From: Marinobacter sp. BGYM27
Lineage (GTDB): Bacteria; Pseudomonadota; Gammaproteobacteria; Pseudomonadales; Oleiphilaceae
DNA length: 64,000 nt
Assembly (NCBI GenBank): GCA_025153445.1
Contig: JANZNS010000003.1
Span: 124,001 to 188,000, forward strand
Reading direction: 5' to 3'
The position numbers were made by a program, and so were the translations under genes. The notes beneath the pieces were generated by a model that did not search any database, had not been told where the DNA came from, and worked only from the letters and a program-made list of their open reading frames with translations. How positions within the stretch are numbered: the stretch's first letter is position 1; every line of letters begins with the position of its first letter. This document shows, piece after piece, positions 19,210-30,208 of the stretch.

Positions 19210-19496
19210 AGCGCACTGACCTGCCCATGCGTCAGCTGCGCGCCACAGAGTAAAAAAGAGCAGAAAACTGCCAAGCACACCAAAAATTTCGTAATTTTTT
19301 GTTAAACAATGTCAAGTCAGCAGATTCTGGCTTTCTGAAATGCCTTTGCTATTTTAAAGTCAGTAGGTGGGTATTCATAACGACATGTAATTCCGGTCTT
19401 TTCTTTTCGCGTTAACAGCCACCGGTAAACCGCGCGATCAGGGCAACATATTACAAAAGCAAACATCTGCCCAAGCCAGGGAGCCGTAAGAAAGGT

Positions 19497-21308
19497 ATGA
19501 CACTGAAACCTGATCTGACACTACCGGAACAGAAGATCGCCAGCCTTTCCTTCTGCGACGCGACACCGAAAGCCTTCGCAAAATGGATTGGCGCACTGCC
19601 GATCGCAAATATTGGCGAGACTTCCCGACGCCTTTATCACGCCATTATTGAGCTGAATCAGCTAATGATTGTGCCACAGCAGCGACTGGCGCTGCTGGAA
19701 CTGGTTCGGCCTCGCATTACCTTCGTTTGCCGCGAGCTCTCCCGTCACTACCTCGGACTCGCAATCGCTCTGCCTGAAAAGCAGCGCAAAATCGCCAACC
19801 TGTCCCAGGCCCTGCAACTGCACCTGGCAAATGGATATAAAACCAGTCTGATCGAATTGCTTGATGCCGGCTCCATCGACAAAAACCGGAAATCGATTGC
19901 GATGGCCAGCCATCGCGTGATCAGTGATCTCGGCCAGACCATCTTGCGAGCTCAGCAACTCTACTGCCCAAGCCCCTCCAAAAGCTGGCTCGAGTGTCAC
20001 CGGGTTTACCGCTTTGCCACGAGAAACAAGCTCGCCGATATTGCGATTGAAGACGAAGACCTGATGCACCGCAAAGCCAGTACCATCAGCGACGCCTACA
20101 AGCGCATCGTGCTGCTGGGCTGCTGTCGCCCCAATCAGCTGCGCCAGAACGAACTGGTGAACGCTTACGAGCTGTTTGAAAACTGGACAGATCGCGTGGA
20201 TTGCAGCGTCGAGAGTCTGGGCAGTGCCTTGTTCGTCATCAACCTGGAACGCGATGCCGCCCCCATCTATCGCAGCCTGCTACAAGACGATGCCGGCGGC
20301 GACTGCATCGGATTTGACACCGTCGCGCTCTCAACCGAAATTGCCGAGCATCTGCACGCCAAACAGAACCGTCACGGTGGTAACAGCGATTTTGAAGTAC
20401 CGCTCAATGTTTCGGACAACCTGCTCACCCACCTGAGCCAGGCACTTGGTATCCTTACCAAGCGCAATTTCAAACGTATTCACAGCCAGGGCGCGCTGCA
20501 GGTCTGTGTCGGTCTGTCAGCGGCGCACTATTACATTGCGGGCGAGAAAACCTTCAAGCAGTTTGTGGCCAGTGGCGAGACAAAGCCAGCAGAAGATGAC
20601 GAAGAAGAGAACCAGTTTCTCAGCCGTGCACGTCGCCGAAACGATGCCTGGGCAAACGCCCCCGACGCCACCCCGATTGACGACGTACTCTCGACTTCGG
20701 CCGACACACCCATTACCTTCCGCGGCGCGGGCGGTTCGGTGGAAACCGAAGGGCACCGGGTCACTCAGCACAAGATTTACCGCACGCCTCTGGTTAACAC
20801 CAGCCCTGGCGGTTATTGCGTCAGCTGGGAAAGCGAGATGCCACCATCGCTGCAAACCGGCGAAGTGCTCGCAGTTCGTGAGCAGGATTCGCACCCCTGG
20901 AGTGTCGCGGTAGTGCGCTGGATTCGCCAGCTTCGGTCTCAGGGCACCCAGATCGGTATCGAATTACTGGCTCCCAACGCATCACCCTGTGGCGTACGAT
21001 TGATCCAAAAAGTCGGCAACAGCAGTGAGTACCTCCGCGGGCTCCTGCTACCGGAAGTCAGCGCTATCGACCAACCACCGACATTGATTACGCCTCGCCT
21101 TCCCTTCCAGCAGGGTAGCCGCATCATGCTGCTGCAGAGCGGCCGGGAAGATAGCGGTCAACTATCCAAGCGAACAGCTGCAACCGGCAGCATTAGCCAG
21201 TTCGAACTACGCCTTCAGAACCGCAGCACCACACCGGACATTGATCCCACCAATCGCAGTGGTAATACGACCGAAGACGAGTTCGACTCTCTTTGGCCAT
21301 CCCTGTAA
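19497..21308 (+). CDS. Conserved protein with PilZ-like C-terminal domain, upstream of fimX
   Basis: A 603-residue soluble protein with no signal peptide or membrane segment. The N-terminal 420 residues look all-helical and I do not recognise a named family. The region of about 425-515 resembles a PilZ-type beta barrel: an Arg-containing strand (KIYRTPLV) is followed by NTSPGGYCVSW in place of the D/N-x-S-x-x-G motif. The C-terminus is low complexity. The gene lies immediately upstream of fimX, the same relative position as the uncharacterised gene next to fimX in Pseudomonas aeruginosa. A role in c-di-GMP or type IV pilus control is inference from this neighbour and the PilZ-like tail. The start has an AAGAAAGGT ribosome site. 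Confidence 0.7.
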   Translation: MTLKPDLTLPEQKIASLSFCDATPKAFAKWIGALPIANIGETSRRLYHAIIELNQLMIVPQQRLALLELVRPRITFVCRELSRHYLGLAIALPEKQRKIANLSQALQLHLANGYKTSLIELLDAGSIDKNRKSIAMASHRVISDLGQTILRAQQLYCPSPSKSWLECHRVYRFATRNKLADIAIEDEDLMHRKASTISDAYKRIVLLGCCRPNQLRQNELVNAYELFENWTDRVDCSVESLGSALFVINLERDAAPIYRSLLQDDAGGDCIGFDTVALSTEIAEHLHAKQNRHGGNSDFEVPLNVSDNLLTHLSQALGILTKRNFKRIHSQGALQVCVGLSAAHYYIAGEKTFKQFVASGETKPAEDDEEENQFLSRARRRNDAWANAPDATPIDDVLSTSADTPITFRGAGGSVETEGHRVTQHKIYRTPLVNTSPGGYCVSWESEMPPSLQTGEVLAVREQDSHPWSVAVVRWIRQLRSQGTQIGIELLAPNASPCGVRLIQKVGNSSEYLRGLLLPEVSAIDQPPTLITPRLPFQQGSRIMLLQSGREDSGQLSKRTAATGSISQFELRLQNRSTTPDIDPTNRSGNTTEDEFDSLWPSL

Positions 21309-21501
21309 GATTTTTAGGCTAGGCTAAGGAGTGGTCTGTTCGCAAAAACACGAGCAGAACACTTACTTACGTCCTGAAGTCACCAAGTGAAACATTACGC
21401 AACACTGATTTCAGGCATACTACGACCAAGTCCATAAGAATTTAATCACCCGCGTGCCGCTGACAACGACCGGCAACGGGTCTGCGCGAGATGGTTTACG
21501 A

Positions 21502-23586
21502 ATGCAGAAGAAGAATACGACTGTTCATCTGCTGATCCTTGATCCTTCCCAAAATGATGCTGAAGTTCTGGTCAGCCTGCTCCGAAACTCAGGCAGGGCG
21601 GCCCGCGCCCATCGCGTCACTTCCGAGGAAGATCTTGAAGAAGCTCTGCGAACCAGTAACTGGGATCTGATGCTGGCCCGGGATATCGAGCAGGATGTGT
21701 CACCAGACTCTGCCCTGAATCTGATCAAGCGGCTCGACAAGGACATTCCCGTCATACTGCTGACACCTGATTTTGATCGCGAGCGCACCGTCGCTGTCAT
21801 GAAAATGGGCGCCAAAGCGACTGTACCGGCGGATTACTCCGATCTGATCATGCTGACGGTTAACCGCGAGCTGGCAAGCCTGAGCGAACGCCATCAACGC
21901 CGCACGCTTGAATCCCACCTGCGGGAATCCGAACAGCGCTGCCAGCTTCTGCTTGAAAGTTCGAAAGATGCCATCGCCTATATCAATGACGGCATGCATA
22001 TCTATGCCAACCAGTCCTATATGGACTTCTTCGGCTATGACGACATTGATGAGCTGATGTGCATTCCGTTGCTGGACACACTGAACTCCGGCAGCCACAG
22101 CGCCTACAAGGAGTTCATGAAGGCGTTTGCCGAGCACAAAGAGGACGGCATGTCGCTCAAGTGCACGGCGAAACGCAGCGATGACACCGAGTTGGACATC
22201 ATCATCAAGGTCTCCGCTGCAACCTATGACGGCGAGCCCTGCACTCAAGTCGTTGTGCTGCCGGAGCAAAACAACGCCGAACTGGAAGAAAAACTCAAAC
22301 AAATCAGCAGCCAGGACCTCCTGACCGGCCTTTATAACCGTCAGCATCTGATGGACGTGCTAGGCAAGGTTATTGTAACGGCCGGTGAGAACAACCAGAC
22401 CGGCGGACTCGCCTACATTGCGCTGGATGACTTTATGCAGGTCAAAAGCCAGCTCGGCATTGCCGGGGCGGATTTGCTGCTGGGCGACATTGCCAACATC
22501 CTGCGTGACAAGGTCGGCGATGATATGACGCTTGCGCGCCTCAGCGATGATGCATTCGGGCTGCTGTCCCTGCCCTGCCAGGAAACCAAGCTGGCTGAAA
22601 TCAGTGAATCAGTCCGCAAGGCGGTTGAAGATCATCTGTTTGAAATCTCCGGCAAGACAATCCAGCTCACCGTCAGTATCGGCATTGCTGCCATCACAGA
22701 GAATTCCCCCAAGGCAGCCGATCTTCTCGGTCGTGCCCATACCGCGTCGTCCGAAGTATGCAAAATGGAAGGCCACGAAAAAGGCAACGGCGTTCTGGTC
22801 TATAACCCTGCCGCATACGAAGCGCTCGATGAAAGCAATTCAATCGAGGCGATCCAGAAGGCACTCGACGAAGACCGCTTCCGTCTTCTGTACCAACCCA
22901 TTATCAACCTGCGTGGTGAGGGTGAAGAGCATTACGAAGCATTCGTCAGGATGCTCAACAAGGACAACGAGGAAGTGTCTCCGTACGACTTCCTGCCACC
23001 TGCAGGCCCCAGTGATACCGCGATCAAAATTGATCGCTGGGTGGTGCTTAAAACTATCAAGCACCTGGCCAGCCATCGGGCAAAAGGCCACGACACCCGT
23101 CTGTTCCTCAACGTCACCGGCGAAACCATTCAGGACAAGACTTTCAGCGCCTGGCTGAGTGTCGCCCTCAAGGCAGCGAGACTGCCCGGCGATGCACTGG
23201 TCTTCCAGCTTCGTGAGGGTGATACCAACAACTACATGAAGCAGGCAAAGGAGTTCGCCAAGTCATTACACGAACTGCACTGCAAAGTATCAATATCCCA
23301 GTTTGGCTGTGCCCTGAACCCGTTCAACACACTCAAGCACGTTGATGTGGACTACGTGAAAATCGACGGATCCTTTACTGAAGAAATTCAGAAGAGTGAA
23401 GAAGTCAAAGATGAAATCAAGGAGATGGTCAAATCGCTGCAGAGTTCTGGCAAGCTCACGATCATCCCGCTGGTTGAAAACGCGGCCGTTCTGGCCACCT
23501 TATGGCAGGCTGGCGTGAACTATATTCAGGGTTACTACCTGCAGGCGCCGGTTCCTGAGATGGACTACGACTTTGGCGATCAATAA
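21502..23586 (+). CDS. fimX: FimX-type c-di-GMP effector (REC-PAS-degenerate GGDEF-degenerate EAL)
   Basis: FimX binds c-di-GMP and localises type IV pilus assembly to the cell pole. Domains in order: receiver-like (about 8-120, lacking a clear phosphorylation site), PAS (about 145-260), GGDEF (about 285-440) with the signature changed to SDDAF, and EAL (about 455-690) with EAL changed to EAF. The later DDFG motif reads SQFG. Both output domains therefore look catalytically dead, as in Pseudomonas FimX. The frame opens with a GTG at 21454, but the ATG at 21502 gives 694 residues, matching the 691 of P. aeruginosa FimX. It ends at a strong terminator facing serB. Confidence 0.9.
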   Translation: MQKKNTTVHLLILDPSQNDAEVLVSLLRNSGRAARAHRVTSEEDLEEALRTSNWDLMLARDIEQDVSPDSALNLIKRLDKDIPVILLTPDFDRERTVAVMKMGAKATVPADYSDLIMLTVNRELASLSERHQRRTLESHLRESEQRCQLLLESSKDAIAYINDGMHIYANQSYMDFFGYDDIDELMCIPLLDTLNSGSHSAYKEFMKAFAEHKEDGMSLKCTAKRSDDTELDIIIKVSAATYDGEPCTQVVVLPEQNNAELEEKLKQISSQDLLTGLYNRQHLMDVLGKVIVTAGENNQTGGLAYIALDDFMQVKSQLGIAGADLLLGDIANILRDKVGDDMTLARLSDDAFGLLSLPCQETKLAEISESVRKAVEDHLFEISGKTIQLTVSIGIAAITENSPKAADLLGRAHTASSEVCKMEGHEKGNGVLVYNPAAYEALDESNSIEAIQKALDEDRFRLLYQPIINLRGEGEEHYEAFVRMLNKDNEEVSPYDFLPPAGPSDTAIKIDRWVVLKTIKHLASHRAKGHDTRLFLNVTGETIQDKTFSAWLSVALKAARLPGDALVFQLREGDTNNYMKQAKEFAKSLHELHCKVSISQFGCALNPFNTLKHVDVDYVKIDGSFTEEIQKSEEVKDEIKEMVKSLQSSGKLTIIPLVENAAVLATLWQAGVNYIQGYYLQAPVPEMDYDFGDQ

Positions 23587-23610
23587 GTAGACCTGATGCT
23601 TCAACGTTAA

Positions 23611-23645
23611 GTGACTGACCGGAACAACCCGGTCAGTCACTTTCA
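23611..23645 (+). terminator. Hairpin terminator between convergent fimX and serB
   Basis: A perfect 12-bp inverted repeat (GTGACTGACCGG / CCGGTCAGTCAC) with a 6-base loop lies 24 bases after the fimX stop and 21 bases before the serB stop. A short T run follows on the plus strand. It may act in both directions, though the minus-strand side lacks a clear U tract. Confidence 0.7.
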
Positions 23646-23661
23646 TGTCGTCCACACCGCT

Positions 23662-24885
23662 TTAGCTTTTCAGAGCCTGTCCGGTTTCACTTTCGCGGAA
23701 ACCAATCAGATACAGAATCGCATCGAGACCCAACGTCGAAATCGAGTGGCGTGCGGATTCCTTCACGAGCGGTTTCGCCCGGAAGGCGATTCCCAGACCG
23801 GCCTGACTCAGCATCGGCAGATCGTTGGCTCCATCACCCACTGCGATAACCTGCTCAGGCGATACACCTTCCTTTTCTGCAATTTCCCGCAGCAATTCCG
23901 CCTTGCGCTGACCATCAACAATAGTTCCGGACACGCGACCGGTCACCTTGCCGTCTTCAATTTCCAGATGGTTGGCATAGACATAGTCAATGCCCAGCTT
24001 CGCCTGCAGGTGTTGTGCGAAGTAGGTGAAGCCACCTGACAAAATTGCCGTGCGGTACCCCAGTGCTTTAAGGCTTCGAATCAGGTGCTCGGCACCCTCT
24101 GTCAGTTTGAGGCGGGCGGCAATCGCTACCAACACGCTCTCATCAAGCCCTTTTAAAAGCGCCAGCCGCTCGGCAAAGCTCGCACTAAAATCAAGCTCGC
24201 CCTGCATGGCCCGCTCGGTGATTTCCGCAACCTGAGGGCCGACGCCTGCTTCTAGCGCCAACTCGTCGATGACCTCAGCCTCAATGAGCGTTGAGTCCAT
24301 ATCAAACACAACCAGACGGCGGTTGCGCCGGAATATCGTGTCTTCCTGGAAGGCGATGTCGACATTCATCTCGCCGGCAATCCGCAGAAAATCCGAACGC
24401 AGAGACTCCAGATTACCCGGCGTACCACGTACCGAAAACTCCACACAGGCAATGCGATTATCCGCCGGATTCAGCGAAGGCCGCGCAGACAAGCGGCTGA
24501 TATTGTCGATATTCAGGCCGTGCTCAACGGTGATGGCCGATACCCGGGCGATCTGCTCAGCTTTGATATCCCGGGACAGCAACGTCACGATGTAGCACGC
24601 ACGGTTGCGCCCTGCAGCCCACTGCAGATACTCGTCTTCGCTAACCGGAGCGAAATGCACCTGCAGATCCAGTGAATGCAGACGAAACAGCAGATCACGA
24701 ATCACCTGAGGTGCATCTTTTTCGTTCGGGATTTCGACCAGAATGCCCCAGGTCAGATGATCATGGATAACGGCCTGTCCGATATCCAGAATCCGGACAT
24801 CGTATTGACCCATAATGCCCGTGATTTCAGACGTCAGACCCGGCTTGTCCCTGCCCGATACGTTGATCAGTACAAGCTCACTCAC
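23662..24885 (-). CDS. serB: Phosphoserine phosphatase SerB
   Basis: SerB makes L-serine from phosphoserine. The N-terminal part (about 1-185) contains tandem ACT-like regulatory domains ([18 protein letters not shown]). The C-terminal HAD phosphatase has motif [20 protein letters not shown], motif [12 protein letters not shown] and motif [19 protein letters not shown]. The 407-residue length fits the Pseudomonas-type enzyme with an extended N-terminus. It starts at a GTG overlapping the end of parC by eight bases, with AAGGAAA upstream, so it is translationally coupled to parC. Confidence 0.96.
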   Translation of the reverse strand: MSELVLINVSGRDKPGLTSEITGIMGQYDVRILDIGQAVIHDHLTWGILVEIPNEKDAPQVIRDLLFRLHSLDLQVHFAPVSEDEYLQWAAGRNRACYIVTLLSRDIKAEQIARVSAITVEHGLNIDNISRLSARPSLNPADNRIACVEFSVRGTPGNLESLRSDFLRIAGEMNVDIAFQEDTIFRRNRRLVVFDMDSTLIEAEVIDELALEAGVGPQVAEITERAMQGELDFSASFAERLALLKGLDESVLVAIAARLKLTEGAEHLIRSLKALGYRTAILSGGFTYFAQHLQAKLGIDYVYANHLEIEDGKVTGRVSGTIVDGQRKAELLREIAEKEGVSPEQVIAVGDGANDLPMLSQAGLGIAFRAKPLVKESARHSISTLGLDAILYLIGFRESETGQALKS

Positions 24886-27175
24886 TGTCGTTGTTTCCTT
24901 CTTCTGAGGTCACAAGGTCGGCTGCAGCGGCCACCACTTCGAGCGAGTCAACGCGCTGCAAGCCTCGAGGCAACTTGTGCCCCCGACGACCGCGCTCACC
25001 CAGATAATGCTCAAGATCGCTGAACTGGAGTGACATCTTGCGTTTGCCCGCCTGAATCACAAGCTGGTCCACCGGACGGAACACGGCAAACGCCACGACA
25101 AACTCCTCACGGGACTGGACTCGTGCGGAAGGAATACTGATGATCTTGTTACCCTTGCCTTTGGCCAATTCGGGCAACTCTGCCAGCGGGAAGACCAGCA
25201 TGCGGCCCTCATTGGTGATCGCCACAAGGTACTGGTCTTCACCTGCACTCACCGGCATCGGCGGCATGATTCGCGCGCCCTTGGGCACTGACACCACCGC
25301 TTTGCCATTCCGGTTCTTGCTGATCATGCTTTCCAGCGTGGACACAAAGCCGTAACCGCCATCTGTAACCAGCAATACCTTTTGTGCCGGCTCTCCCATC
25401 AAAACACCTGAAAAAGTGGCGCCGGGTGGCGGATTAATGCGACCTGACAAGGGCTCACCCTGTCCGCGAGCGGAGGGCAGGCTGTGGGCCATCAAAGAGT
25501 AGGCCCGACCGGTGGAGTCGAGGAAAATCGCCTGCTGGTTATTGCGCCCTTTTGCCTGAAGCGCGTAGCGATCACCGGATTTGTAACTCAGACCGGCAGG
25601 ATCAATATCGTGCCCCTTAGCCGCTCGCACCCAGGCCTTCTCGGAAAGGACGACGGTCACCGGATCGTTGGAGACAAGATCAATCTCACTGAACGCGCGA
25701 GCCTCACCACGCTCAACTAGCGGCGAACGGCGATCATCACCAAAGGTCTCCGCGTCCGCAAGCAATTCAGTCTTGATCAGTTTCCGCAATTTCGATTCAG
25801 AACCGAGCGTGCCTTGCAGATAATCACGCTCAATCGCCAACTCGTCCTGCTCTCCCCTGATCTTCATTTCCTCGAGCTTGGCCAGGTGGCGCAATTTAAG
25901 CTCGAGAATCGCTTCAGCCTGATCTTCGGACAGTCCAAAGCGGCGAATCAACTCCGCCTTGGGCTTGTCCTCATAGCGGATAATCTCGATCACTTCGTCG
26001 ATATTCAGGTAGGCGATCAACAGACCTTCCAGAATATGCAAACGCGCCAGTACCTTATCCAGACGGAATTGCAGTCGACGACGAACGGTCGTTGTGCGGT
26101 AGCTCAGCCACTCTGCAAGCATGGTGCGCAGGTCTTTCACCTGCGGACGGCCGTCTATACCGATCATGTTGAGGTTGACCCGGTAACTCTTCTCGAGATC
26201 GGTGCTGGCAAACAGGTGCGCCATCAGGCCTTCAAAATCGACCCGACTGGAACGCGGCACGATCACCAGCCGTGTCGGGTTTTCGTGATCAGATTCATCT
26301 CGCAGATCTGCCACCATCGGCAGTTTTTTGGCCTGCATCTGATGGGCTATCTGCTCAAGCACACGGGCGCCGGAAACCTGATGCGGCAGCTCATTGACAA
26401 TAATTTCGCCGTTTTCCTTGATCCAGCGCGCCCGCATCCGCAGCGAACCGCGGCCGGTCTTGTACATCTGGAGCAGGTCTTTGCGCGGCGTGATGATTTC
26501 AGCGTAGGTTGGAAAATCCGGCCCCTTTACGTGCTCGCACAATTGCTCAACCGTCGCTTCCGGCTCATCCAGCAGCCGCACACAGGCAGCGGTGACTTCA
26601 CGCACGTTGTGGGGCGGGATATCGGTGGCCATGCCCACGGCGATACCCGTGGTGCCGTTGAGCAGCACATGGGGTAGCCGTGCAGGCAGAGTTGAGGGCT
26701 CGTCCATCGTACCATCGAAATTGGGCACCCAATCGACTGTGCCCTGCCCCAACTCACTCAGCAGGGCCTCGGCAAACGGCGCAAGACGAGACTCGGTGTA
26801 ACGCATCGCAGCGAAAGACTTGGGATCATCAGGCGAGCCCCAGTTACCCTGCCCATCCACCAGTGGATAGCGATACGAGAACGGCTGGGCCATCAGCACC
26901 ATTGCCTCATAGCAAGCGCTGTCACCGTGGGGGTGGAACTTACCCAGCACGTCACCGACCGTACGTGCAGATTTTTTGTATTTGGCTGTCGCCTTCAGAC
27001 CCAGTTCGGACATCGCGTAAATAATCCGCCGCTGAACGGGCTTCAGACCATCGCCGACATGGGGCAACGCCCGGTCGAGAATGACGTACATGGAATAATC
27101 GAGATACGCCTTCTCGGTATAATCCCGTAATGAAACGCGCTCAAAACCTTCGTCGGTCGTCTGAAACTCTGGCAT
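24878..27175 (-). CDS. parC: DNA topoisomerase IV subunit A
   Basis: ParC is the DNA-cutting subunit of the chromosome-decatenating topoisomerase. The catalytic Tyr is residue 126 in [13 protein letters not shown]. The quinolone-resistance region reads [15 protein letters not shown], with Ser86 and Glu90 in the sensitive wild-type state by comparison with E. coli S80/E84. The C-terminal DNA-wrapping domain follows (about 500-745). Length 765 is near the usual 750-760. It is co-transcribed with serB; its partner parE lies at 32.8-34.7 kb on the same strand, separated by six genes. Confidence 0.97.
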   Translation of the reverse strand: MPEFQTTDEGFERVSLRDYTEKAYLDYSMYVILDRALPHVGDGLKPVQRRIIYAMSELGLKATAKYKKSARTVGDVLGKFHPHGDSACYEAMVLMAQPFSYRYPLVDGQGNWGSPDDPKSFAAMRYTESRLAPFAEALLSELGQGTVDWVPNFDGTMDEPSTLPARLPHVLLNGTTGIAVGMATDIPPHNVREVTAACVRLLDEPEATVEQLCEHVKGPDFPTYAEIITPRKDLLQMYKTGRGSLRMRARWIKENGEIIVNELPHQVSGARVLEQIAHQMQAKKLPMVADLRDESDHENPTRLVIVPRSSRVDFEGLMAHLFASTDLEKSYRVNLNMIGIDGRPQVKDLRTMLAEWLSYRTTTVRRRLQFRLDKVLARLHILEGLLIAYLNIDEVIEIIRYEDKPKAELIRRFGLSEDQAEAILELKLRHLAKLEEMKIRGEQDELAIERDYLQGTLGSESKLRKLIKTELLADAETFGDDRRSPLVERGEARAFSEIDLVSNDPVTVVLSEKAWVRAAKGHDIDPAGLSYKSGDRYALQAKGRNNQQAIFLDSTGRAYSLMAHSLPSARGQGEPLSGRINPPPGATFSGVLMGEPAQKVLLVTDGGYGFVSTLESMISKNRNGKAVVSVPKGARIMPPMPVSAGEDQYLVAITNEGRMLVFPLAELPELAKGKGNKIISIPSARVQSREEFVVAFAVFRPVDQLVIQAGKRKMSLQFSDLEHYLGERGRRGHKLPRGLQRVDSLEVVAAAADLVTSEEGNNDSE

Positions 27176-27489
27176 AGAAGCCTCTTTGCTGCCCGGTTGT
27201 CTTTCAAATTCGGCCTGTGCGCCGATCGCCCAAATTCCGGCGAGCGGCCATTATAGGAACCCCAGACCGATCACACCAACCCTTGCGGTCGGTTGATTGC
27301 TATTTTCTGACTATAAATAGCGGAATCCACGAATGGAGCCGGAATCTTAGTCTCTCTATTCTTTCCCGACTGGTGCGCTGATCAACAAACCACCAGTTGC
27401 TGCATATCCCATCCGTATAAGCTTGACCGGGGTGGGGTATCCGGAACTCATGCAGGTATCGTTTTCTATCGGGGTCATTCAGTACTTTT
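27176..27489. other. Intergenic region upstream of parC
   Basis: About 314 bases between parC (minus) and a possible small gene (plus). The right half is AT-rich. No RNA gene, repeat or convincing terminator was seen. It should contain the parC-serB promoter, but I cannot assign its boxes with confidence. A minus-strand open frame through 27300-27629 looks like chance. Confidence 0.35.
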
Positions 27490-27726
27490 ATGCGAACAGA
27501 TACACTGAAACTCTTATTAAAGGCCTGCGGCCGGGCGTTCATGACCGCCTGCATCAATGCAGCACTGGCGCTGGGGCTGATGTTCCTCGTTGAATTTGCT
27601 ATCAGCGGCACCTGGAACCCCGCCCCCATCTACGTTTATGCCGGTCTTCTGATCTGGGTCGTGGTATTCAGCGGCCAGATTTTCCGCCAATACCGTCTCT
27701 GCCAGTGTGACCACGCCCAGCATTAG
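27490..27726 (+). CDS. Possible small two-pass membrane protein
   Basis: A 78-residue open frame with two hydrophobic stretches (about 18-38 ACINAALALGLMFLVEFAIS, and 46-64 PIYVYAGLLIWVVVFSG) separated by a short loop, and a charged C-terminus. This composition fits a small inner-membrane protein. There is no clear ribosome-binding site before the ATG and no family is recognised. It sits alone between parC and the chemoreceptor gene. Confidence 0.4.
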   Translation: MRTDTLKLLLKACGRAFMTACINAALALGLMFLVEFAISGTWNPAPIYVYAGLLIWVVVFSGQIFRQYRLCQCDHAQH

Positions 27727-27857
27727 ACCATGCCCCGGTAAACATCTGCCCTCTCATCACCATCAGGCTCCCCACCAAATCCTGAATATCACGCAAGTCT
27801 TGCGATGGTTGCTATTCTGACAATACAGATAACAATAACCTGTATCGGAGAGCACGT

Positions 27858-29495
27858 ATGTCGCTCATTAGTAAACTGGGTTTCAAGACCAAGATCGTTC
27901 TTCCGTTTGCTTTAACAGCGCTGGCCATTGTCGGGCTTGGCGTAATGAACCTTGTGACCACACAGGTTTTTGTCAACGACACGGCACGTCTCACCGAGAA
28001 CTACCAGCCTGCTGTCAGCGCTGCCTTGAACGCCGATCGCGACCTCTACCAGGCCTACACCGCCCAACAAAATCTCATTTTTGCCGCGCAATCCGGCAAC
28101 CCGACTGACAGCCTTCTTAAAGACTTCGAGGAAAATGCCCAGCAGGCGCTAGACCGCATGTCGACAGTCAAAAACCTGCTGGCTGCCAATAACATCAAAG
28201 CAGAACTCAATGGCTTCGAGCAGGATTACAAGCGCTGGAAAACAGCAGCCGATCAGGTTAACGCCATGGCCACCAATGGCCAGGCGCAAGCGGCCCGGGA
28301 CACGCTTCAGGCAACGGCGCTGCCCCTATTCTCGTCTTTGAGACAGCACTACGATGTCGCTGGTGCATTTGCCGATGAGCAAGCGCTGATAACGGCACAA
28401 GCGGCCACTGCCCAGGGGAATCGCAGCATGATGATCACGGTGGTGATCACAGTGCTCGTGCTGGCTGTCAGCGGCATAATATTCCTGATCAGTATACGGC
28501 TGATTGGCGGCGCCATGAACGAACTGCGCCGTCGACTGAACGATATTGCCGAAGGCGAAGGCGATCTGAGCCACCGGGTTCCGGTAGAACTGGACGACGA
28601 TCTCGGTCGCCTGTCCGCAAGCGTCAATGCGGTACTCGGCAACCTGCAAGCCATGGTCCGTGAAATAAAGACACTGTCGACAGAACTGAGCCAGGGTGCC
28701 GGGCAACTTGAAACGGCCGCCAGCGAGAACAGCGAGGGCATTACCCAGCAGACCGATGCAATCACCCAGGTCGCAACCGCCATCAACGAAATGCAAAGTG
28801 CCATCGAAGAAGTCGCCGGCAACGCATCAACTGCTGCAGAAGTCACTCACAGCGCGCAGCAAAACGCCGAGTCAGGCGCACGCATCATTCAGAATTCATC
28901 CCAGGAAGTCCATCGTCTGTCAGAGCAGATCAAAACAGCGGTCGATGTCATCCGCAAACTATCTGAAGATTCGAGCAACATCACATCAGTACTCGATGTG
29001 ATACGGGGTGTTGCCGAACAAACCAACCTGCTGGCGCTCAATGCGGCTATTGAAGCAGCGCGGGCCGGCGAACAGGGGCGCGGTTTTGCTGTTGTGGCCG
29101 ACGAAGTGCGAACGCTGGCCCAACGCACCCAGGAATCAACTGCTGATATCCAGTCGATGATCACCACACTGCAAACCGGCGTATCGAATATCGTGTCCGT
29201 CATGGAACAGGGCAACGAACAGGCCACTCAAACGGTCAAGCTGTCCAGCGAAGCTGAGCGGGAACTGGGCGCCATTCTGGGCGCGATGAACAGCATCAGC
29301 GACGTTAATGCCAGCGTGGCATCTGCCACAGAAGAGCAGACTCAAGTGGTGGACGAGATCAATCGCAGCATTGTTCGCATCAACGATCTCGCCCAAAGCA
29401 GCGATGAACGGTCAACGGAAATCAATCAGATCAGCCAATTGCTGGCCGGCTATGCCACAACTCTCGACACCCAGGTCGGTCGCTTTCGGGTGTAA
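27858..29495 (+). CDS. Methyl-accepting chemotaxis protein
   Basis: A 545-residue chemoreceptor. Membrane segment 1 is near residues 13-36, followed by a periplasmic four-helix-type sensor (about 37-190) and membrane segment 2 near 192-214 ([20 protein letters not shown]). A HAMP domain (about 215-270) leads to a long cytoplasmic coiled coil with the conserved tip [20 protein letters not shown] and [18 protein letters not shown]. The ligand is unknown. Motility is supported by motAB in this window, but no che genes are adjacent. The start has GGAGAG upstream, and a bidirectional terminator follows the stop. Confidence 0.95.
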   Translation: MSLISKLGFKTKIVLPFALTALAIVGLGVMNLVTTQVFVNDTARLTENYQPAVSAALNADRDLYQAYTAQQNLIFAAQSGNPTDSLLKDFEENAQQALDRMSTVKNLLAANNIKAELNGFEQDYKRWKTAADQVNAMATNGQAQAARDTLQATALPLFSSLRQHYDVAGAFADEQALITAQAATAQGNRSMMITVVITVLVLAVSGIIFLISIRLIGGAMNELRRRLNDIAEGEGDLSHRVPVELDDDLGRLSASVNAVLGNLQAMVREIKTLSTELSQGAGQLETAASENSEGITQQTDAITQVATAINEMQSAIEEVAGNASTAAEVTHSAQQNAESGARIIQNSSQEVHRLSEQIKTAVDVIRKLSEDSSNITSVLDVIRGVAEQTNLLALNAAIEAARAGEQGRGFAVVADEVRTLAQRTQESTADIQSMITTLQTGVSNIVSVMEQGNEQATQTVKLSSEAERELGAILGAMNSISDVNASVASATEEQTQVVDEINRSIVRINDLAQSSDERSTEINQISQLLAGYATTLDTQVGRFRV

Positions 29496-29512
29496 CATAT
29501 AGCGCCACAACG

Positions 29513-29541
29513 AAAAACACCGCCATATGGCGGTGTTTTTT
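29513..29541. terminator. Bidirectional terminator between chemoreceptor and yceI-family gene
   Basis: The inverted repeat AACACCGCC / GGCGGTGTT with a 4-base loop is flanked by an A run on the left and a T run on the right, so it can terminate transcripts arriving from either side. Confidence 0.85.
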
Positions 29542-29559
29542 ATCAGCGGCTCTTTCGAT

Positions 29560-30150
29560 TTACTGACGAACGCCTTCAATCGAAATAATCATTTCCAGTG
29601 TCTTGGATGACGGGCCGAGGTCCTTGTCGATACCGAAATCAGCCAGACGCAGCTCGGTTTCAGCTTCAAAGCCCATGCGGTAGCCACCCCAGGGATCCTT
29701 GCCATGACCGATCATCTCCGCTTCTAGGGTAATTTCCTTTGTGACGCCGTGAAGGGTCAGGTCGCCGATGATATCGGCTTCATCACCGTCGTCATCCATC
29801 ACGATGCGCTTGCTTTTGAATGTCGCTTCCGGAAACTCGCCAGTCGCAAGGAAATCGTCGCTGCGGATATGCTTGTCCCGCTCAGCGTGGTTGGTATCGA
29901 CACTTTCGGTGTCGATGGAGACCTCTACCGAGCTGTTGGCAGGGTTCTCGGCATCGTATTTGAACTGGCCGTCAAACTCGTTAAAGCGGCCGTAAAGCCA
30001 GCTGTACCCCAAGTGCGAAATCTTGAACATCACAAACTGGTGATTACCTTTCTTGTCGAACGCATAAGTGCCGCTTGCTTCATCAGCAGCCTGAACGCCA
30101 CCAACCATGGCCAACGATACCGCCGACGATAACGCGAGTTGCTTCAACAT
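29560..30150 (-). CDS. YceI-family periplasmic lipid-binding protein
   Basis: A 196-residue protein with a signal peptide (ALSSAVSLAMVGGVQA) and a YceI lipocalin-like beta barrel (GTYAFDKKGNHQFVMFKISHLGYSW; SVDTNHAERDKHIRSDDFL; DLTLHGVTKEITLEAE). Members bind isoprenoid or lipid molecules in the periplasm, and some are stress or pH induced. It lies 58 bases downstream of a cytochrome b561 gene on the same strand, a very common pairing. A role of the pair in quinone or polyisoprenoid redox chemistry is inference. Confidence 0.93.
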   Translation of the reverse strand: MLKQLALSSAVSLAMVGGVQAADEASGTYAFDKKGNHQFVMFKISHLGYSWLYGRFNEFDGQFKYDAENPANSSVEVSIDTESVDTNHAERDKHIRSDDFLATGEFPEATFKSKRIVMDDDGDEADIIGDLTLHGVTKEITLEAEMIGHGKDPWGGYRMGFEAETELRLADFGIDKDLGPSSKTLEMIISIEGVRQ

Positions 30151-30208
30151 AGTCCTTCTCCTAAACGCTTTTGGGTTACGTGAATATCGAGTTGTCTGAC
30201 GTTGTCAG

